A stretch of DNA of 64,000 nucleotides from Chelativorans sp. J32 (lineage in GTDB: Bacteria > Pseudomonadota > Alphaproteobacteria > Rhizobiales > Rhizobiaceae), in contig NZ_JAEQ01000001.1 in the NCBI RefSeq assembly GCF_000518985.1, positions 589,794 to 653,793 on the forward strand. Direction: 5' to 3'. The notes below the pieces were generated by a model. The model did no database searches and was not told where the DNA came from. It saw only the letters and a program-made list of their open reading frames with translations. Position 1 is the first letter of the stretch. Every line of letters starts with the position of its first letter. The translations under genes and the position numbers were made by a program. Shown piece after piece: positions 1-8,455 of this stretch.

Positions 1-685
1 GTGTGCTGACGACCCGCATCGCCAGCGAGGAAGCTATGGAATCCTTCGACGACGGCTGTGCATGCTGGCCGTCATCTCCGGGTGACAAGCCTGCCTGGAC
101 CGCGCCTCCGCGTGAGGAAATGATGCTTTCCCGGACGCTGGACAGATGGCTTCGCTCCGATGGCGCGGGTTCTGTGCGGATTTCCAGCCTTTCAATGGCG
201 GGCTGTTCATTCCGCTGCATTCCGTCAGGGGAGGCACCGCCCACTACAAAATGTCGGTTTGGCTGTCGGATGTGCGTCGTATCGGCCGGCAAGGAAGGCG
301 GAGCCAGAAGGTCGTCCTTGGGCCCAGGTGCGGCCTCCGAAGCGCTCTCCGCGCGCTGAATCAGGACCTGCTCCGGAACATTGGCCGGCTGGATTGGGAT
401 CGCCGCGAGAGGGTCGGTCTCCTCATTCTTGCCGGCTGCGCCGTCACTTTCCTTCGCTACCGTTCGATTCCAGGGGAGGGAAATCTCCAGGACCCGATCG
501 GCAAGATGCCACCCATGCCGTGACTGCGGCAGCACGGTGCGTTTCCCATTTTCCGGCGCATCCTGTGGGGCCTTATCCCGGAGGGCGTCCGCAAAGGCGT
601 CTGTCTTTCGGAACGCCTTGCGTTCGTGCCCGATCTCCGGCCGTGTGGAAGATGCGGCCATTCCTGGCTTGATGGCATCCGTCAC
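1..685 (-). CDS. fliK: Flagellar hook-length control protein FliK/MotD, 3'-truncated by window edge
   Basis: Reading the minus strand from a GTG at 685-683 gives 228 open codons that run off the left end with no stop. The GTG overlaps the motC stop as GTGA, the same coupling used by the neighbouring mot genes. The visible part starts TDAIKPGMAASSTRPEIG and is rich in Ala, Pro, Ser, Glu and Gln with no membrane segment, as expected of the variable N-terminal half of FliK-type proteins; the conserved C-terminal domain would lie outside the window. In Sinorhizobium meliloti the gene after motB-motC is motD, later recognised as fliK. The call therefore rests on position and composition, not on a diagnostic domain. 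FliK would be secreted by the flagellar export apparatus and set hook length. Confidence 0.7.
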   Translation of the reverse strand, partial: MTDAIKPGMAASSTRPEIGHERKAFRKTDAFADALRDKAPQDAPENGKRTVLPQSRHGWHLADRVLEISLPWNRTVAKESDGAAGKNEETDPLAAIPIQPANVPEQVLIQRAESASEAAPGPKDDLLAPPSLPADTTHIRQPNRHFVVGGASPDGMQRNEQPAIERLEIRTEPAPSERSHLSSVRESIISSRGGAVQAGLSPGDDGQHAQPSSKDSIASSLAMRVVST

Positions 686-1881
686 GGGCGCTTCCTCTCT
701 AACAGCGCGTCTATGATCTCGAGCTTCCGGCGCGTTTCCGCGACGAAGCCCTCGCCGGCCATGCTATCATCCGTCGGCTCCGCATTGGGCGCTCTGCCAT
801 TGGAAAACGAGGCCTGATGCAGGGGCGCTGCGTCCTTCGGAGACGCATCGAGCGGAGGAGCCAGAATGCTCCTCGCGACCTTCTTCGCCGCCTCCAGAAG
901 CTTGCGATCATTAGCTGAGAGGCGCCGTTCATCTATCCCGTCGAGCGTCTTCAGGACCCCGTCTACATTCCCGGAGGCGACCGAGGCGATGTTCGCATAG
1001 AGCAGCGCTCGCGGGTCCTCCTCATCGCTTGCCGCGGCATATCGCTCCGCATTCTCCGACGCGAAAGCGAGTAGCCGATCATAACCCTCGATGGCGCTCT
1101 GGCGCGCGATCCGCAGATAGATGACATGCGCCTGGTCCGGCTTCATACCTGCGGCAACTTCCTCCACCACGCCGAGCTCGATACGGCCATTGAGGGCGAT
1201 AACGCCGGATACGAAGGCTTCTGCAAATTGGCTTGCATAGGGCGATCGCAGAAAGCGGTTTACGTATTGGATCGATGCACGGGAGAAGCGCTCCTTGTCC
1301 TGCAGCTCCGCACTCACGGCTACCGAGCGCCGCAGCGCCGCTTCCTCGATCAGGGTCCCGGGGCTGAAGAGCCTGGCCTGATCGAAAAGCTTCAGCGCCT
1401 GCGTAGGATTTTGCTGCACGAGCAGCGAGCCGATCACAAGCGCGAGGGGAGCCGCGACCTTGGGATCGACGGCGCTGGGCTCCACACCCGCAAGCAATTC
1501 GCGCGCAGCGGCAAGATCGCCGCGGGCATAGCGGATCAGCCCCTCACTTAGCCTACGGTCGTCCTCGTCGAGCTCCAGCCGGGAGAAGACCAGATCCAAC
1601 GTCTCCGGATTGCCACCGCTGGCACCGTAGACGAAGAGGGCATCGAGATTGCGTCGGTCCTGGAAGCCTTCCGCCGGCATGTTGCGCAGCCGCTGATCGA
1701 CGATGGCGAGCAGCTTGCTTTGAATCGGAAGCGCCGCGTGGTCGCCGTCTGCGATCCGATCCTGAACCAGCTGCAGCGAGCGCAGCATCTGGTAGGGCTC
1801 AAGTCCCTCGGCCGCGGCGGCGGGGGAGAGTAGGGTGGAGATGGCCGACACAACGAAAGCCATCGCGGGAAGGCGCCTCAT
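682..1881 (-). CDS. motC: Periplasmic motility protein MotC
   Basis: This 399-residue protein has an N-terminal signal peptide ending near AAAAEG (about residue 24), followed by a mostly helical alanine- and leucine-rich body. MotC of rhizobia is a periplasmic protein that works with MotB for torque generation and is stabilised by the chaperone MotE, also encoded here (9674-10186). The start overlaps the motB stop by 4 nt (ATGA), with a GAGG ribosome site just upstream, and the stop overlaps the fliK/motD start. The length is slightly below the roughly 430 residues of the S. meliloti protein. The identification relies on motB-motC-motD synteny and overall type, and is fairly secure. Confidence 0.85.
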   Translation of the reverse strand: MRRLPAMAFVVSAISTLLSPAAAAEGLEPYQMLRSLQLVQDRIADGDHAALPIQSKLLAIVDQRLRNMPAEGFQDRRNLDALFVYGASGGNPETLDLVFSRLELDEDDRRLSEGLIRYARGDLAAARELLAGVEPSAVDPKVAAPLALVIGSLLVQQNPTQALKLFDQARLFSPGTLIEEAALRRSVAVSAELQDKERFSRASIQYVNRFLRSPYASQFAEAFVSGVIALNGRIELGVVEEVAAGMKPDQAHVIYLRIARQSAIEGYDRLLAFASENAERYAAASDEEDPRALLYANIASVASGNVDGVLKTLDGIDERRLSANDRKLLEAAKKVARSILAPPLDASPKDAAPLHQASFSNGRAPNAEPTDDSMAGEGFVAETRRKLEIIDALLERKRP

Positions 1882-3254
1882 TGGGGCACCTCGAGCAGGA
1901 TATCGATGCGGCGATTGGCGTCGGCCAGCGGATTGTCGGGCATTTTCAGGCGGCGATCGGCAAAGCCCGCCACCTCCTCGATCCGGGTCTCATCCAGGCC
2001 GCCACGTATGAGCATGTACTGTGCCGCATGAGCCCGCGCGGTTGAGAGGCGCCAATTGTCATAGGTTTCGTTACGAAAGGGTCGCGCGTCGGTATGGCCG
2101 TGGATGCGGATTGCACCCGGCTGCCCGGCGAGCGTTTTTCCGATCTTCTCCATCGCCAGCACCAGCGAGCGCGCAGGCACCGCCGAGCCGACCGGGAACA
2201 TCCCGTTGCGGACATCATCCGTCACGGAAATCAGCACGCCGTCCTCACCCGCCGAGACTGTGACGGAACCGGCCAGGCCCTCTCCCTTCAGAGCTTCGGT
2301 CAGGGCTTTACGCAGGTTGTCAGCTGCATTCTCCCGCGCTGCGGACGCTTTTTCGCGCACCGTGGCGTCCCCGCCGGCAGCCGGTGCCACCGCCTCCTTC
2401 TCTTGCGCGATGGCTTCCCCTTCAGCTTCGGCGGAAGTTTCTTTAGCCGGCTCTTTGTTGCCGGGCGCCAGTGGCTCCACCTGCGGAACGGGCTTCAGGT
2501 TGATCGCGTCTGCGGGTCCCTGCGGCTCGAAACCCGACCTCGGTTCCGGTGCGAGCTCCTTCGGCTCGATTCCCGCGAGTTCGTAGAGGCCGCTTTCCGC
2601 CGCCTTGGCGTCTGCGCCAGCGGGCTGCTCACGGACTTCGTCAGGATCTCCCTTTACGCCGATGCGAGGCGTCGCGACCTGCTGCGTCCAAAAATCGGGC
2701 GCAAAGGGATCACGATAGGCCTCGCCACCCGAAGCCCCGGAAGAAGGACCGGCGATCTGAACGCCGCCTTCTCCTTTTTGAGACACGTTCTGGTCCCTGC
2801 CGACATCGGCTGCAATCTCTGCCAACACAGCATAGGGATTGGAGAAGAAATTCTGGTCGGAATATTTGCGCGTATCGGCAAGGTCGGCCGCGTTCTGGAA
2901 GTCGGCGGGGCCTGAGGTCTTGTCGTTCTCGCCTGATGGCTGGTCCGTCGATTTCTCGCTGTCGTCGGGTTGCGTGGAAACCTGTGGGCCCTGGCCGAGT
3001 TCCTCGAGCCCCTTGCGGTTCGTGTTGCGGTCGATGAGCTTGACGGGATTGAAATAACTGGCAAGTGCCGCCCGCGTCTGCTCGTTGGCGGCATTGATGA
3101 GCCACATCACGAGAAAGAAGCACATCATGGCCGTCATGAAGTCGGCGAAGGCGATCTTCCAGACGCCGCCGTGATGGCCCTCGTCCTCGTCGTCGCCTCC
3201 CCGGCGCACGATGATGATTTCGGGCTGGCGCTCGTCCGTATTGCCGGTAGTCAC
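1878..3254 (-). CDS. motB: Flagellar motor stator protein MotB
   Basis: This is the peptidoglycan-anchored, proton-conducting stator subunit that pairs with MotA. A single membrane helix near residues 35-52 contains FADFMTAMMCFFLVMWL, whose Asp is the expected proton acceptor. The C-terminal OmpA/MotB domain carries HGHTDARPF and the typical NWRLSTARAHA motif. A long Pro/Glu/Ala-rich linker separates the two parts, which is usual for rhizobial MotB. I chose the GTG at 3254: it overlaps the upstream stop as GTGA and has GAGG seven bases before it. An in-frame ATG at 3284 would add ten residues without a better ribosome site. The gene is translationally coupled to motC downstream. Confidence 0.93.
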   Translation of the reverse strand: MTTGNTDERQPEIIIVRRGGDDEDEGHHGGVWKIAFADFMTAMMCFFLVMWLINAANEQTRAALASYFNPVKLIDRNTNRKGLEELGQGPQVSTQPDDSEKSTDQPSGENDKTSGPADFQNAADLADTRKYSDQNFFSNPYAVLAEIAADVGRDQNVSQKGEGGVQIAGPSSGASGGEAYRDPFAPDFWTQQVATPRIGVKGDPDEVREQPAGADAKAAESGLYELAGIEPKELAPEPRSGFEPQGPADAINLKPVPQVEPLAPGNKEPAKETSAEAEGEAIAQEKEAVAPAAGGDATVREKASAARENAADNLRKALTEALKGEGLAGSVTVSAGEDGVLISVTDDVRNGMFPVGSAVPARSLVLAMEKIGKTLAGQPGAIRIHGHTDARPFRNETYDNWRLSTARAHAAQYMLIRGGLDETRIEEVAGFADRRLKMPDNPLADANRRIDILLEVPQ

Positions 3255-3871
3255 GACAACACCTCGGCTAGAGCCTCGGACCACTCGGCGATGCGGGTTT
3301 CAAACAGGCTCTCCTCGATTTCGGCGGAAAGGTCGAAATCGGGGCCCTCGCTGAAATCCACCTGCCGCGAGCGCTCGCCGAGCTTTTCCTTGAGCGCCTC
3401 GCGGAGCAATTCGGGGCCGCGCACACGGATGCGCACCGCCTCACGGTCGCTCAAGGCCTCGCTGATAACGCGGGCAAGGTCTTCGACCGCGCGTTTGCGT
3501 ATGTCTTCCGTCAGTGTCAGGCCGAGAACGCGCGCGGCAAGCGCGCTGGTAAGGGACACGATCTCTTGTTCCGCTTCATGGAAGCGTGTCGCGATGGTCG
3601 CGGCGGCCTGATCGGCGAGGCGCGCGATGGTTTCCTGCATCTCCGCCGCATGCCGTTCGCGCTCGGCAGCCAGCGCCTGTTCACGCTCGCGGGCAAGTTT
3701 TTCAGAGAGAACGACCTGTGCCTGTGCCACCTCGCGTGCGACGCGTTCTTCGATGGTCTCGGCAGGGGTGTGTTCCGGCTCATTCCGGGTAGACCCGTTG
3801 ATTGAATGCCCTTGCGGGGCATTCCCCGCACCGAAGTCCGGCAATAGGTCGGCAAGCGCGATCGCCCGCAT
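3251..3871 (-). CDS. fliH: FliH-like flagellar export ATPase stator protein
   Basis: This 206-residue protein has no membrane segment. Residues of about 35-100 form a charged Ala/Glu/Arg-rich coiled coil, followed by an alpha/beta C-terminal domain of the FliH/YscL and V-ATPase E-subunit type (AVRIRVRGPELLREALKEKL). FliH-type proteins hold and regulate the export ATPase FliI, whose gene is at 14475-15869. The ATG at 3871 shares one base with the fliF stop (TGATG), so it is coupled to fliF, and its own stop overlaps motB. An upstream in-frame ATG at 3904 lies inside fliF and is less likely. In S. meliloti an uncharacterised gene occupies the position before motB. The FliH name is an inference from architecture. 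Confidence 0.65.
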   Translation of the reverse strand: MRAIALADLLPDFGAGNAPQGHSINGSTRNEPEHTPAETIEERVAREVAQAQVVLSEKLAREREQALAAERERHAAEMQETIARLADQAAATIATRFHEAEQEIVSLTSALAARVLGLTLTEDIRKRAVEDLARVISEALSDREAVRIRVRGPELLREALKEKLGERSRQVDFSEGPDFDLSAEIEESLFETRIAEWSEALAEVLS

Positions 3872-5514
3872 CAGGCCGCTGCCTCCACTTCGGCCCGCGC
3901 CCACTTGCGCAGGATATCGGCGGTGCGCTCCTCATTGAGGTCGACCATGCGCTCAAGACGCGCCTGCGGTGCCGGCCGGATCTTCAGTTGCGGTGCGCTC
4001 TCCGTATCCTCGGCCAATGTGCTGGCGCTCTCGACGCCGGGAAGCGACAGGTTTGGCTCGCCGGCTGCGCCTTGAGGCAGGGCGCGGACGGTCTCCTCGG
4101 TTCCCGTCTCCTCCGCGGCGGAGCCGCGCATGACGGCCGCGGTGAGCGGTCTGAGCCCGAACCAGGTGACGAGAAAGGCCACGAGCACGAAAGCAAGCGC
4201 GTTGATCATCGTGCCCAGATGCTGGCCCAGTGTGTCGAGCAAGCCGGGTTCGGGCGTCTCCACGCCGTCCAGCCCGTCGATGAATTCGACGGCTGCGACA
4301 TTGAGCATGTCTCCGCGAGCTTCGTTGAAGCCGGTTGCCGACGCGACGACGGTCTGGATTTCGGCAATGCGGGCCTGAAGGGCATCTGGCGCTGCGTTCT
4401 CTCCAAGGATAGCGGCAAGCCGCGCCTCGTTCACCACCACGGCGATCGAGAGCCGCGTCACCTGATAGCCATTGCTGGCAGTGGCGATGCGCTTTGTGCT
4501 GAGCTCGTAATTAGTCGTTTCCTCGCGCCGCTCGCTCTCTTCCGAAGAACGCGGCGTTTCGGGAGAAGGCGATTCCTCCTGCGGGATATTCTGCAGGACG
4601 GTGGTCGGCGTGGCCGCAGTCTCCCGCGTCGCGCTGTCGGCCGTTCGCACGATCTGCACCGAGCGCTCCACACGCGAATCGGGATCGTAGATGACCTCTT
4701 CCACCTGACGCGTATCGGTGTTGACCTCCGCCTTCACGCTTGCGCGGAAATTGTCGGGACCGAGATAGGGAGCGAGCGCCCGGCGAATATTCTCTTCCAC
4801 CTGCGATTCGACCGTGCGCTCGATTCCGATGGAACGCTGCGCGGTGCTGTTGGCCGGGTCGTCGCCCGCTGCGAGCAACGTACCGGAGGAATCGAGAACG
4901 GTAACCTTCTCCGCGTTGAGGCCGGGTACTGCGGCGGAGACCAGATAGCGGAGGCTTGAGGCCTTCGCGGCAGCATCGATGCCGGAAGTGCGGATGACCA
5001 CGGAGGCGGAGGGTTCCTGTTGCTCGCGGCGGAAGTTGCCCCGCTCCGGCATGACGATATGTACCCGCGCAGCCTTGATGCCGGCGATGGAACGAATGGT
5101 TCGGGCGATCTCGCCTTCGAGCGCCCTGACGCGGGTCACTTCCTGCATGAAGGTGGTGAGCCCGAGCGAGCCCACATTGTCGAACAGCTCGTAGCCGGCA
5201 TTGGCGCTCGAAGGGAGCCCCTTCTCGGCAAGCAGCATACGAGCCTCGGCGGTCTTGCCCGCAGGCACAAGCACGGCCGTGCCATCGGAGACGACGTCGA
5301 AGCCGATACCCGCTTCGCCCAGAACGAGGCCGATCTGATTCACGTCGGAGCGTTCGAGCCCAACGTAAAGGGTCTCATAGGCGGGACGATTGAGATAGAT
5401 CGCGCCGCCCGTGACCAGGGCCAGCGTGAGCGCAAGGACGCCGCCCATCATGGCGAGCCGGCGCGCTCCCAGGCTTTTTAGGTTTTCGACAATGGTCCGA
5501 AGCTGCTCAGGCAA
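3871..5514 (-). CDS. fliF: Flagellar MS-ring protein FliF
   Basis: FliF forms the membrane-embedded MS ring of the basal body. The 547-residue product has an N-terminal membrane helix (about 20-41) and a YscJ/FliF domain beginning YETLYVGLERSDVNQIG. Its periplasmic region includes ANAGYELFDNVGSLGLTTF, and a second membrane helix lies near residue 430 (INALAFVLVAFLVTWFGL). The C-terminal cytoplasmic tail RMVDLNEERTADILRKWA is the expected FliG-binding helix. The start is TTG at 5514 with GGGAG eight bases upstream. It begins a compact run fliF-fliH-like-motB-motC-fliK. In S. meliloti fliF instead lies next to visN, so this placement beside a flagellin and motB is a different arrangement. Confidence 0.95.
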   Translation of the reverse strand: MPEQLRTIVENLKSLGARRLAMMGGVLALTLALVTGGAIYLNRPAYETLYVGLERSDVNQIGLVLGEAGIGFDVVSDGTAVLVPAGKTAEARMLLAEKGLPSSANAGYELFDNVGSLGLTTFMQEVTRVRALEGEIARTIRSIAGIKAARVHIVMPERGNFRREQQEPSASVVIRTSGIDAAAKASSLRYLVSAAVPGLNAEKVTVLDSSGTLLAAGDDPANSTAQRSIGIERTVESQVEENIRRALAPYLGPDNFRASVKAEVNTDTRQVEEVIYDPDSRVERSVQIVRTADSATRETAATPTTVLQNIPQEESPSPETPRSSEESERREETTNYELSTKRIATASNGYQVTRLSIAVVVNEARLAAILGENAAPDALQARIAEIQTVVASATGFNEARGDMLNVAAVEFIDGLDGVETPEPGLLDTLGQHLGTMINALAFVLVAFLVTWFGLRPLTAAVMRGSAAEETGTEETVRALPQGAAGEPNLSLPGVESASTLAEDTESAPQLKIRPAPQARLERMVDLNEERTADILRKWARAEVEAAA

Positions 5515-5607
5515 AGCGTTCGCTCCCAGGCGGAATTCTCCAATCAGCCTAGGCGGTGAAGCTTGTGCGAACCCTTCGACGGGTTGAGGACCGTCGTGAT
5601 CAGGGGC

Positions 5608-5622
5608 GGAGGGAGACCCTCC
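5608..5622 (-). terminator. Short hairpin downstream of flagellin 1
   Basis: GGAGGG and CCCTCC arms of 6 bp with a 3-nt loop lie six bases past the flagellin stop. There is no T-run after it on the minus strand, so it may be an mRNA-end hairpin and not a true intrinsic terminator. The rest of the 113-bp gap to fliF holds no gene. Confidence 0.25.
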
Positions 5623-5627
5623 AACCG

Positions 5628-6509
5628 CTACTTGAACAGCGCCAGGATGTTCTGAGCGTTCTGGTTGGCGATGGAAAGCGCCTGAATGCCAAGCTGCTGC
5701 TGAACTTGCAGAGCCTGGAGACGCGTGGACTCCTCGTTCATATCGGCGTCCACGAGCTGGCCAACGCCGCGTTCGATCGAATCCATGAGGTTGGAGACGA
5801 AGTCCTTCTGAAGGTCGAGGCGGTTTTTGGCGGAGCCCAGATTTGCCGCGGCGGTGGACATTGCGGCAAGCGCTGTCTCGATGTCTTTGAGATAAGCATC
5901 GATATTGGCATCATCCCCGTTGGCAACGATGTCGATCTGCATGACGTCGTGCGCCAGATGCTGCGTGGCGTCTGTCGTGGTGCCATCGGCGGCAAAGAGC
6001 CGAATCCCCGCGAGCTCCACCGAGATGGTGCCGATGCTGACGGTGCCGTCGGAGGCCCGGTTATAGGATGCGGCGATTTCCAGCGGCCCTGCATTGTCTG
6101 TTGCCAGTATGTTGGTGCCGGCATAATTGGCCCCGACCGCTGCCGCCTTGATCTGATCCTGCAGGATATCGATTTCGGCCTGGATCTTTTCCTGGTTTTC
6201 CGCGCTTGCGCCGCGTGCGTTGATCAGTTTGGTTTTGATCGCATCGACTGCCTCGATGACATTGTTCATCGCAGTGTAGGCGGTATCGATCCTTCCGGCG
6301 CCGAGACCAAGCGAATCCTGGATGGCAGAAAGAGCCTTGTTGTCCGACCGCATCGTGGTGGCAATCGACCAATACGCGGCATTGTCGCTGGCCTGCGCCA
6401 CGCGAAAACCGGTGGAGATGCGGCCCTGGACCACATCCAGCGCCTTATTGGTTGCCTTCAAGCTCTGCAACGCCACCATCGCAGAGGTGTTCGTCATGAT
6501 GCTTGCCAC
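5628..6509 (-). CDS. Flagellin (copy 1)
   Basis: This is a flagellar filament subunit of 293 residues. It has the conserved N-terminal D0/D1 helices (residues of about 1-140, with LKATNKALDVVQGRISTG and ASDNAAYWSIATTMRSDN) and C-terminal D1/D0 helices ending ALSIANQNAQNILALFK. The variable centre is short, as in rhizobial complex-filament flagellins. The start is a GTG at 6509 in the frame encoding MASIMTNTS, with AAGGGG upstream; an ATG five codons in is an alternative. It is paralogous to the next flagellin but clearly divergent in the centre. A separate promoter is likely, since a strong terminator closes the upstream flagellin gene. Confidence 0.96.
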   Translation of the reverse strand: MASIMTNTSAMVALQSLKATNKALDVVQGRISTGFRVAQASDNAAYWSIATTMRSDNKALSAIQDSLGLGAGRIDTAYTAMNNVIEAVDAIKTKLINARGASAENQEKIQAEIDILQDQIKAAAVGANYAGTNILATDNAGPLEIAASYNRASDGTVSIGTISVELAGIRLFAADGTTTDATQHLAHDVMQIDIVANGDDANIDAYLKDIETALAAMSTAAANLGSAKNRLDLQKDFVSNLMDSIERGVGQLVDADMNEESTRLQALQVQQQLGIQALSIANQNAQNILALFK

Positions 6510-6551
6510 GTGCTTGCCCCTTGTCTCAGCCCCATGCCCGGCGGGCAGGAT

Positions 6552-6594
6552 TGGTTAACAATGGGTACAGGCCTATGGTTAACGGCATCTTAAC
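6552..6594 (-). promoter_or_regulatory. Repeated TTAAC motifs upstream of flagellin 1
   Basis: On the plus strand TTAAC occurs at 6555-6559, 6579-6583 and 6590-6594. The first two are part of an exact 8-bp direct repeat, TGGTTAAC, spaced 24 bp apart. The block lies 45-85 bp upstream of the flagellin GTG, where a promoter or activator site would be expected. Assignment to a Rem-type flagellar activator would be speculation. Confidence 0.3.
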
Positions 6595-6610
6595 TGGAAA
6601 ATCCGGCAAC

Positions 6611-6636
6611 AAAAAAAGGCCGCCCGGAAGGCGGCC
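6611..6636 (-). terminator. Intrinsic terminator of flagellin 2
   Basis: On the minus strand a 7-bp GC stem (GGCCGCC/GGCGGCC) with a 5-nt loop is followed directly by seven T residues, a textbook Rho-independent terminator. It lies 33 bp past the stop of flagellin 2 and separates the two flagellin transcripts. Confidence 0.92.
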
Positions 6637-6669
6637 TCTTTCGTTGCTGCGGAACGTCTCGTGCCGCGA

Positions 6670-7539
6670 TTAACGGAACAGCGAGAGGATGTTCTGCGTG
6701 TTCTGGTTGGCGATCGAAAGCGCCTGCACGCCAAGCTGCTGCTGAACCTGGAGAGCCGAAAGACGAGCCGATTCCTCGTTCATGTCTGCATCCACCAGCT
6801 GGCCGACGCCGCGGTCGATCGCGTCCGAAAGCTTCGACACGAAGTCCTTCTGAAGATCGACGCGGGACTTGGCCGCACCCAGGACGGAGGCCTGTTCGGC
6901 AAGTGAGGCAAGCGCTGTCTCGACGGTACCGAGAGCGGTGTCGATCGTCGCGTCATCCACCACCGCAGTGCCTGCGTCGAAGAACGTGCTGGCAACGATG
7001 CCCGAAACGATACCGGCGGAACCATCCTCACTCAGCACCTGCACATCGGTGCCGGTGATCGTGATCTGGTCGATGGAGACGGTCGTTCCGTTGCGGTTGT
7101 AGGACGATACGATGTTTACGTCCGTTCCATCCTGGAGGATGTTCGAGCCGGCATAGTTCGAATTGCCGACCACCGAGGTGATGTGCTCCTGGAGCGCTTC
7201 GATCTCGGTCTGGATCTTCTGCTGGTCTTCCTGGCTGGCGCCGCGGGCGCTCACCAGCTTCTGCTTGATCTTGTCGACCGTCTCGATCACCTCGTTGATG
7301 CCGGTATAGGCCGTGTCGAGCTTGCCGGCGCCCAGGCCAAGCGCGTCCTGCACGCTGGAGAGGGCCTTGTTGTCCGACTTCATGGAGGTCGCGATGGACC
7401 AGTAAGCGGCGTTGTCGGACGCTTCTGCCACGCGCAGGCCGGTCGAAATGCGCGACTGCGTGGTGGCCATGTTCTTGGAGATGGTGTTGAGGGTCTGCAG
7501 CGCCGTCATCGCCGACGCGTTGGTATTGATGCTAGCCAT
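6670..7539 (-). CDS. Flagellin (copy 2)
   Basis: This second flagellin has 289 residues. Its N-terminal region (TALQTLNTISKNMATTQSRI) and C-terminal region (QQLGVQALSIANQNTQNIL) are typical, and the variable centre is short. It starts at ATG 7539 with AGGGG a little upstream. It shares the ASDNAAYWSIATSMKSDNKAL block and the C-terminal half with copy 1, and the two differ mostly in residues of about 140-200. It is preceded by a long structured leader (7540-7717) and followed by a strong terminator, so it is probably a monocistronic, highly expressed gene and the major filament protein. S. meliloti has four flagellin genes at this position; only two are present here. Confidence 0.97.
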   Translation of the reverse strand: MASINTNASAMTALQTLNTISKNMATTQSRISTGLRVAEASDNAAYWSIATSMKSDNKALSSVQDALGLGAGKLDTAYTGINEVIETVDKIKQKLVSARGASQEDQQKIQTEIEALQEHITSVVGNSNYAGSNILQDGTDVNIVSSYNRNGTTVSIDQITITGTDVQVLSEDGSAGIVSGIVASTFFDAGTAVVDDATIDTALGTVETALASLAEQASVLGAAKSRVDLQKDFVSKLSDAIDRGVGQLVDADMNEESARLSALQVQQQLGVQALSIANQNTQNILSLFR

Positions 7540-7577
7540 GGGAATAACGCCCCTGAAACAGAACTGACGAGGGACAT

Positions 7578-7643
7578 ACCGGGCTCAACCGGTGATGACG
7601 GAGAGGCATCATGCCGTGGGTTGGTCCCAACCCACTCCGTCAT
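7578..7643 (-). promoter_or_regulatory. Nested inverted repeats in flagellin 2 leader
   Basis: Several perfect inverted repeats crowd the 178-bp gap between fliP and flagellin 2. They are 9-bp arms GTGGGTTGG/CCAACCCAC at 7616-7624/7627-7635, 9-bp arms ATGACGGAG/CTCCGTCAT at 7595-7603/7635-7643, GCAT/ATGC at 7606-7614, and ACCGG/CCGGT at 7578-7593. Some of these are mutually exclusive. They lie 39-104 bp before the start codon, so they could be operator DNA or a 5'-UTR fold. Post-transcriptional control of flagellin mRNA through the leader is known in alphaproteobacteria (FlbT/FlaF), but no such gene is seen in this window. Confidence 0.5.
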
Positions 7644-7717
7644 GCATCGGCAGTGTTTATGCAGCCCATTTGCTACCAAAAGGATAATCGCGGCAGGACC
7701 GGCAGAATTTTTTTGAA

Positions 7718-8455
7718 TCAGGAGAAGGAGCGAACGAGGCTTCCCACGAGCAGGTTCCAGCCGTCGATGAGCACGAAGAACAGGATCTTGAAGGGAAGCG
7801 AGACGACCGTCGGCGGCAGCATCATCATGCCCATGGCCATGGTGATCGTGGCGACGATAAGATCGATCACCAGGAAAGGCAGCACGATGAGGAAGCCGAT
7901 CTCGAAACCTCGCCGAATTTCGGAGATCATGAAGGCGGGGATGAGCACGCGCATGTCCGCCTGCCCGGCTTCGGCTTGGATCCCGCCGCGTTCGGCTGCC
8001 AGATCGGCAAAGAGGCTGTAATCTTCCTCCCGCACATTGGCGCTCATGAAGGCACGGAACGGCTCCGCGATCCGCTCCACGGCCACGGCTTCGGTGATCT
8101 CGTTGTTCATGAGCGGCTGGACGCCGTTGTTCCAGGCCTGATCGAATGTCGGCGCCATCACATAGAAAGTCATGAAGAGCGCGAGGCTGACCAGGATGAG
8201 GTTTGCAGGCGTGGACGGCAGGCCAATGCCGGTGCGCAATATGGAGAAGACGATGACGAAGCGGGTGAAGCTCGTCACCATGATCAGAATTCCCGGCGCG
8301 ATGGAAAGCACCGTCAGCAGGCCGAAGAGCTGGATGATATAGCCGACGCTCGTGCCGTTCGCCTGGCCGGCTAGCGCGCCGAGGTCGAGCGTCTGAGCCG
8401 CGGCCGGGGGAGCGCCGGCAAGGATCGCCAGGAGAAGAAGGCCCGCGCGCATCAT
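7718..8455 (-). CDS. fliP: Flagellar export gate protein FliP
   Basis: FliP is a core membrane component of the flagellar type III export gate. The 245-residue product has a cleavable signal peptide (to about residue 20, APPAAAQ) and the hallmark FliP sequences VTSFTRFVIVFSILRTGIG and FMTFYVMAP. C-terminal membrane helices include MISEIRRGFEIGFLIVLPF and ATITMAMGMMMLPP. The start overlaps the fliL stop by 4 nt (ATGA). Its stop is followed by the flagellin 2 leader, so fliP is the last gene of the long leftward rod and ring operon. Confidence 0.96.
   Translation of the reverse strand: MMRAGLLLLAILAGAPPAAAQTLDLGALAGQANGTSVGYIIQLFGLLTVLSIAPGILIMVTSFTRFVIVFSILRTGIGLPSTPANLILVSLALFMTFYVMAPTFDQAWNNGVQPLMNNEITEAVAVERIAEPFRAFMSANVREEDYSLFADLAAERGGIQAEAGQADMRVLIPAFMISEIRRGFEIGFLIVLPFLVIDLIVATITMAMGMMMLPPTVVSLPFKILFFVLIDGWNLLVGSLVRSFS

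Noticed and set aside
457..678. Short leftward open frame starting at an ATG near the motC stop
   Set aside because: The fliK/motD frame from GTG 685 stays open to the window edge and is coupled to motC; the ATG frame ends after 73 codons and is out of phase with it.
5556..6593. Rightward open frame of 345 codons opposite flagellin 1
   Set aside because: It is antisense to a clear flagellin and reads through the fliF-flagellin gap; no domain seen.
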